From assembly GCA_026706225.1 (NCBI GenBank), contig JAPOZE010000249.1, positions 1 through 5,282 on the forward strand: a stretch of 5,282 bases of DNA. Reading direction: 5' to 3'. Shown here one piece after another: positions 5,218 to 5,282 of this stretch (the first letter of the stretch is position 1; each line of letters opens with the position of its first letter). Source of the DNA: Acidobacteriota bacterium (lineage in GTDB: Bacteria; Acidobacteriota; Terriglobia; Versatilivoradales; Versatilivoraceae). The translations under genes and the position numbers were made by a program. Under the pieces are notes generated by a model. That model saw only the letters and a program-made list of their open reading frames with translations, was not told where the DNA came from and searched no databases.

Positions 5218-5282
5218 CTACAAGCCCTCCACGCTCCAGGGTTCCCGGTAGTCCTTGGTCAACATGGCGTCGGCCCGGGCAT
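5218..5282 (-). CDS. C-terminal end of a second Gfo/Idh/MocA oxidoreductase (partial)
   Basis: The last 20 codons of a gene that continues beyond the right edge: the residues read ARADAMLTKDYREPWSVEGL before TAG at 5218. They align without gaps to the end of the complete left oxidoreductase (EANAMLTKEYREPWSV), differing in that core by conservative changes and with a three-residue longer tail. This C-terminal signature belongs to the exported Gfo/Idh/MocA subfamily, so the two genes are paralogues. It lies immediately upstream of the isomerase-like gene and is likely in one transcript with it. The fragment is too short to judge substrate or integrity. Confidence 0.85.
   Translation of the reverse strand, partial: ARADAMLTKDYREPWSVEGL

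Noticed and set aside
1..5282. CRISPR arrays, tRNA or rRNA genes, insertion-sequence ends
   Set aside because: I saw no regularly spaced repeats, no tRNA-like cloverleaf, no rRNA motif and no transposase or matching terminal repeats.

Overview
The window comes from a GC-rich bacterium. Every gene I can support lies on the minus strand, so transcription runs from right to left. Two Tat-exported enzymes of the kind that occur in large paralogous sets in Acidobacteriota, Planctomycetota and Verrucomicrobiota frame it: a Gfo/Idh/MocA-type oxidoreductase (left) and a xylose-isomerase-like TIM-barrel protein (right). The phylum is inferred from family habit only and is not secure.

Layout in transcription order: (1) positions 5282-5218, the last 20 codons of a second Gfo/Idh/MocA oxidoreductase that enters from the right; (2) 5183-4113, the TIM-barrel sugar isomerase/epimerase-like protein with a Tat signal, 34 nt downstream of it; (3) 4029-3826, a small antitoxin-like gene with no intact partner; (4) 3829-3728, a short frame that looks like the broken start of a RelE/ParE toxin; (5) 3692-3414 and 3414-3121, a complete higB-higA toxin-antitoxin pair joined by a TAATG overlap; (6) 3043-1739, a 434-residue protein I do not recognise; (7) 1738-1384, a gene-free spacer; (8) 1383-91, a complete Tat-exported Gfo/Idh/MocA oxidoreductase; (9) 90-1, the left edge without a supported gene.

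The outer genes are strongly GC-rich (a hand-counted 60-base line inside the isomerase, 4681-4740, has 43 G+C). The interior is more balanced (line 1561-1620 has 24 G+C). The simplest reading is an accessory insertion of about 2.7 kb, carrying toxin-antitoxin genes and an unknown gene, between members of a sugar-oxidation gene set. The outer genes probably act on sugars or sugar derivatives outside the cytoplasm. The isomerase-like protein seems to lack most of the acidic metal ligands of its family and may be a pseudoenzyme or have a changed chemistry.

The best candidate for something undescribed is the 434-residue protein directly downstream of higBA, with no ATG start and no recognisable domain. 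It could be a third component of the toxin-antitoxin unit or an independent accessory or defence gene.
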